Of a stretch of DNA of 64,000 nucleotides, positions 61,294 through 64,000 are shown in pieces. Source of the stretch: Pseudomonas graminis (lineage in GTDB: Bacteria; Pseudomonadota; Gammaproteobacteria; Pseudomonadales; Pseudomonadaceae); NCBI RefSeq assembly GCF_001705435.1, contig NZ_MDEN01000068.1, positions 400,704-464,703 on the forward strand. Direction: 5' to 3'. The notes under the pieces were generated by a model. The model searched no databases and was not told the origin of the DNA. It was given only the letters and a program-made list of their open reading frames with translations. A program made the position numbers and the translations under genes. Numbering within the stretch: the stretch's first letter is position 1; every line of letters begins with the position of its first letter.

Positions 61294-62574
61294 TCAATCG
61301 CGCTCCCTCATACCCAGGCGCTTGATAGAATGCATACGCTCTTGATCATGAGAGTGGTAATAGGTGTCTTGGGTGGTGCTGAGGTTGCTATGACGAAGAT
61401 CTAACTGCAGGTCTTTCGCCTTGCGAAAAGGCGCGTCAAATGTTGCCGATGTATGTCTGAGCCAGTGGGCTGATGCTGACCGTAGACTGTTCATTTCGTA
61501 CGCCTCGCGTCCCTCAGCCTTCATCTTAGCTAGAGCGTTGTCGAAAACGGACTGGAGGAGGGTGCGCACTTGTCGTCCAGACAAGCCCGCTCGGCCTTCC
61601 AGCGTCGTGAGTAGAGGAGTTCGTTCTTTTTCCGCCGGTAAGTTCGGCAAGCCGAGAAAAGTGCGATAGCGTCTGAGGTACCGATCAACATACTCGTCCC
61701 GCACCGCAATTTTTCCTGGTTTGTTGCCTTTTCCGATCACGTGATACCACCAGTTGCCTTCAGGGTCTTGGCGGAAATCTCCCATGCAAGGCTCCCAGTT
61801 CGACCGGCCAACCAGATCGGAGATCCGAAGATACATGGCGAAAAGTGTAGCCAGGATGAAGAGGGTACGTTCATGTCGAAGCGGCTCAGCCGAAGCCATT
61901 GACTCCGCAGTCTCCAGTACGTAGTCCCATTGCAATGGCGTTAAGGCCCGATTTTGAGCTTCGGCAGTAAGATTCCCGGTGAAATCCCGCTTATTTTTTA
62001 CAAGTCTGAACGGGTTTAGGCTCACCAAGTTATCTTCGGCGAGAAACTCATAAAAACTGCTACATACCGAGAAGATTTGATTCATCGTTCCTTTGGAAGC
62101 CGCATACACCTGTACAGCATCAGCCTGGGCGTTTAAGGCACTAAGCTTTTGGCTGAAGGGTTTCCATTTTGGATTTGGGACTACGGGATAAACCACAGCG
62201 GTTTCAGCATCTTTATTAGCGATGAAGCGACCCCGTGTAACTGACCCAATCCAATTTGTCGGTGGATTCCTACAAAACTGCAAGTAGGCTTCAGCGTCTT
62301 GACGCTTTAAGGTGAAGATTGATTTATGCCTAACAATAAGGGCCCAAAGAAGTAATCGTTCAACGTGGGTTCTATAAGAGTTGAAAGTCTGCTCGCTACC
62401 TTCGTATGCGCGCAAGAACGAACGCACGGCTCTGTAGCCTGCAGATGCACACAGTGCAACGGGGAAACTTTCGATATAGTCACTCACAAAATTGATAGAT
62501 GAACTTTCACTCGAAAAATCCTGATCTAAAAAAGCTTCAAACGTTTCAAATAGTGGATTTGGGTCAAAAGCCAT
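61294..62574 (-). CDS. Tyrosine recombinase/integrase of the island
   Basis: A 426-residue site-specific recombinase. SAM-like core-binding region at about 55-190, catalytic domain with Arg in MYLRISDLVG, Lys in IGKGNKPGKIAV, HWLRHTSATF (H-x-x-R), His in DLRHSNLSTTQ and nucleophile Tyr in TYYHSHD. All catalytic residues are present, so the enzyme should be active. It lies at the dif-proximal end of the island, directed inward, about 0.9 kb from dif. The ATG at 62574 is chosen; a TTG two codons upstream is possible. Confidence 0.9.
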   Translation of the reverse strand: MAFDPNPLFETFEAFLDQDFSSESSSINFVSDYIESFPVALCASAGYRAVRSFLRAYEGSEQTFNSYRTHVERLLLWALIVRHKSIFTLKRQDAEAYLQFCRNPPTNWIGSVTRGRFIANKDAETAVVYPVVPNPKWKPFSQKLSALNAQADAVQVYAASKGTMNQIFSVCSSFYEFLAEDNLVSLNPFRLVKNKRDFTGNLTAEAQNRALTPLQWDYVLETAESMASAEPLRHERTLFILATLFAMYLRISDLVGRSNWEPCMGDFRQDPEGNWWYHVIGKGNKPGKIAVRDEYVDRYLRRYRTFLGLPNLPAEKERTPLLTTLEGRAGLSGRQVRTLLQSVFDNALAKMKAEGREAYEMNSLRSASAHWLRHTSATFDAPFRKAKDLQLDLRHSNLSTTQDTYYHSHDQERMHSIKRLGMRERD

Positions 62575-63496
62575 TTTCAATCACCGACGCCAGGAATTGA
62601 GACTTCCAGTTCTGATAGTTACTGGAAGTTTGAGCCCTGCTCAAGGATAAAGTGATAGGGAGGCCAACGATGGTATAGCTGGAAAGCAGCTGTGGCAACA
62701 CCCAAGCAAGCACGAATTATAATGCGAAAAACATTGACTTATACTGCGCAGAGTTATAAGCAGCGCCAATAAAAATAAATAAGATAATATTGCCAGTCAT
62801 TAGCCAAATATTGCCAAATTTTAATTTAATGGTAATTGGTAGAGTGCCAACCCTTTCTAATACTGCATTAATATCTTGATATTGACGGTGCGATCAGCCT
62901 TTGTGACGCAGTCTCGTTTTAATTGAAAAGTATACTTGGTGTGACAAAGTCTCTGAATTTTTATAAACGCACGACCTCCCCGAAATCCGGGGGGATGGGC
63001 ACACCAGCGATTTCCGACATCTCACATTTTTTGCAGATCCAGACAATTTCTTGAAATTATTTAGACGATTTTCGTGATTTTTTCGTAGGAGAACCGTGAA
63101 TGATCAGCACCTAGTCTCTCCAATCGCGCAAAATCCGAGATGCTTACCAAGTCGCACAAATGCTGCAAATGCCTCTGCAGCCCCGCTGTGAGTGCTCTTG
63201 ACAAGAATGCAGGCCAGGAAGCGGAACCGGGAAGTCTCAAAGTTTCGTTAGCTCTCCCGACGACGCCACCTGAACAAAAAGCCAATAAAATCATATATAT
63301 AGGCGAACGAGCTTAAAATTCCAGGCTCATCATTTCGTCAAAAATAGGCCCATGCCCGAATAGGATCAGCTTCCAAGACCCAGTGTTTACGGGGGTGAAG
63401 AGCTCTTCGGATGGGAAAGTCTCATCAAAGCGCGACCGTCACATTTGTCGAATCAGTACCTTATGAACCTCATGAACATTTCTAACATAGCCTCTG
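62575..63496. other. AT-rich non-coding region between integrase and dif
   Basis: About 920 bp without a convincing gene. 62700-62960 is strongly AT-rich. A stem CCCC-GAAAT-CCGGGG lies at about 62977-62992. This is the expected place for the integrase promoter and one attachment end. Confidence 0.5.
62738..62760. repeat. Inverted repeat, candidate recombinase core site
   Basis: CTTATA and TATAAG arms flank an 11-bp spacer (CTGCGCAGAGT) with the self-complementary centre TGCGCA. It lies 164 bp upstream of the integrase start, where the attachment core of such islands is usually found. No second copy was found at the left boundary. Confidence 0.35.
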
Positions 63497-63524
63497 GTTT
63501 AACATAATATACATTATGCGTAAC
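63497..63524 (-). other. Chromosomal dif site (XerC/XerD recombination)
   Basis: On the minus strand the 28 bp are: XerC arm GTTACGCATAA, central TGTATA, XerD arm TTATGTTAAAC. The centre and XerD arm match the E. coli dif (TGTATA and TTATGTTAAAT) except for the last base, and the inner XerC arm CGCATAA is identical. This resolves chromosome dimers at division and marks the terminus. A plasmid- or island-borne dif-like site is possible, but the match is near-perfect to chromosomal dif. Confidence 0.9.
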
Positions 63525-64000
63525 AAGACATTACGCCGCTGGGCGTGGTGTCAGAGAATCGAGCGTGGCGATTCTCCGTTTCCTGCTCCAGGTTCCAAAG
63601 CACCCAGTCTGATCCCGATACCAACGCTCACCCTCGACGTTAACCACTCATCATCAGTTACCGCTCGCCACCCACGGCTGATAGCTTGCCGTTCACCCAA
63701 GCCCGACGATTCAACAATCGCGATCACCGCTTAACCCCAACGCAGCGCCCAACCCACTGCAGCGTTCAGCGGATCAATCACACAGACATCCAGCAACCCA
63801 ATCGCCGTCAGGCTTTACACCGAGCGCACGTCAGCATCTGGCCGGCACCAGCAACAAGCGCCGCCGATCAAGCACCACAGGCGCAGCGCCCAAGACGTCG
63901 CAAAACCTATGGCAACGCCGTCCGTAAGCGTTCGGTTAAGTCGCCTTGACGTAAGGGATGGGAGGTAGCGGCGCTGACGCAAGCGTAAGCAGTGGCCATA
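63525..64000. other. 476 bp to the right of dif, no gene seen
   Basis: Composition returns to GC-rich. Two overlapping plus-strand frames (63516-63734, 63686-63949) are open but start poorly and have low-complexity, Arg/Thr-rich translations; neither is called. Confidence 0.4.

Larger units (their letters stand above)
32056..62574. mobile_element. Defence-type genomic island with terminal tyrosine recombinase (approximate limits)
   Basis: From the stop of the oxidoreductase at 32055 to the integrase at 62574, the gene content changes to nucleases, ATPases, helicases and small orphans, many truncated, with variable and often AT-richer composition. A tyrosine recombinase at the right end and no metabolic genes inside support a mobile island. 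I found no flanking direct repeats, so the limits are set by gene content only; the left edge could lie a few hundred bases further right. Confidence 0.6.

Noticed and set aside
63686..63949. 87-codon frame right of dif
   Set aside because: Arg/Thr/Gln-rich, repetitive translation and no Shine-Dalgarno; not separable from random GC-rich sequence.
1..64000. CRISPR arrays, rRNA and tRNA genes
   Set aside because: I saw no regularly spaced short repeats, no rRNA-like stretch, and no cloverleaf with a proper T-loop. The TTCGAATC at about 26246 lacks the flanking stems.

Overview
The window is bacterial chromosome from the genus Pseudomonas, most like the fluorescens lineage. The evidence is Pseudomonas-style catabolic operons (dimethylsulfone monooxygenase, sugar-acid degradation), two C-terminal DNA-binding domains of the Pseudomonas-specific MvaT silencer family, high-GC codon use in the core genes, and a near-canonical XerC/XerD dif site at 63497-63524. 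The dif site places the right edge at or very near the replication terminus. All calls come from reading the sequence and translations; no database search was possible.

Left part (1-32055), mostly ordinary accessory metabolism. It opens with a divergent sulfone/sulfonate region (sfnB-like and sfnG) controlled by what look like two sigma-54 promoters around a perfect 20-bp palindrome. An MFS exporter with its own divergent HxlR regulator follows. Next is a four-gene sugar-acid operon (FAH-family enzyme, MFS importer, UxaA/GarD-type dehydratase, alpha-ketoglutaric semialdehyde dehydrogenase) with a divergent LysR gene. Then come a GST, a CsbD-like protein, small secreted and membrane proteins, LtrA, and a GAF-PAS-GGDEF-EAL protein. 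A stress cluster holds a peroxiredoxin, a DsbA-like protein and a ClpG/ClpK-type disaggregase. After it lie a luciferase-like monooxygenase, PsiE, glyoxalase I beside a LysR gene broken by one amber codon, and a LysR-controlled set of two quinone-oxidoreductase-like enzymes and an ABM-family monooxygenase. Several remnants are scattered through this part: an MvaT domain, an HNH nuclease, a startless ORF, and an 86-residue gene with an in-frame TGA.

Right part (about 32056-62574), a worn defence island with a tyrosine recombinase at its dif-proximal end. In order it holds: a decayed Gabija pair (TOPRIM half of GajA, helicase half of GajB); an unusual phospholipase-D-family nuclease fused to an MvaT AT-rich-DNA-binding domain; a Septu-like ATPase-HNH pair; a triple zinc-ribbon protein; a TrlF-type PHP/ATPase gene broken by an internal deletion, beside a UvrD-like helicase; a proteasome-fold Ntn hydrolase; three copies of a structured-RNA-like repeat of about 110 bp interleaved with small ORFs; a HEPN-like protein; a long TPR protein; a putative nuclease; a DnaQ-like exonuclease; a DUF6710-like protein; and a GHKL-ATPase/PD-(D/E)XK fusion followed by a 30-residue ORF and a CoiA-like nuclease.

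The island looks like a site of repeated gain and loss. Many genes end in clean deletion junctions, and fragments of one family recur in different places. The best candidates for something undescribed are the PLD-MvaT fusion, the GHKL-nuclease/small-ORF/CoiA-like operon, the Ntn hydrolase, and the repeated RNA element. From 62575 to 64000 I see no convincing gene, only a possible recombinase core site and dif.
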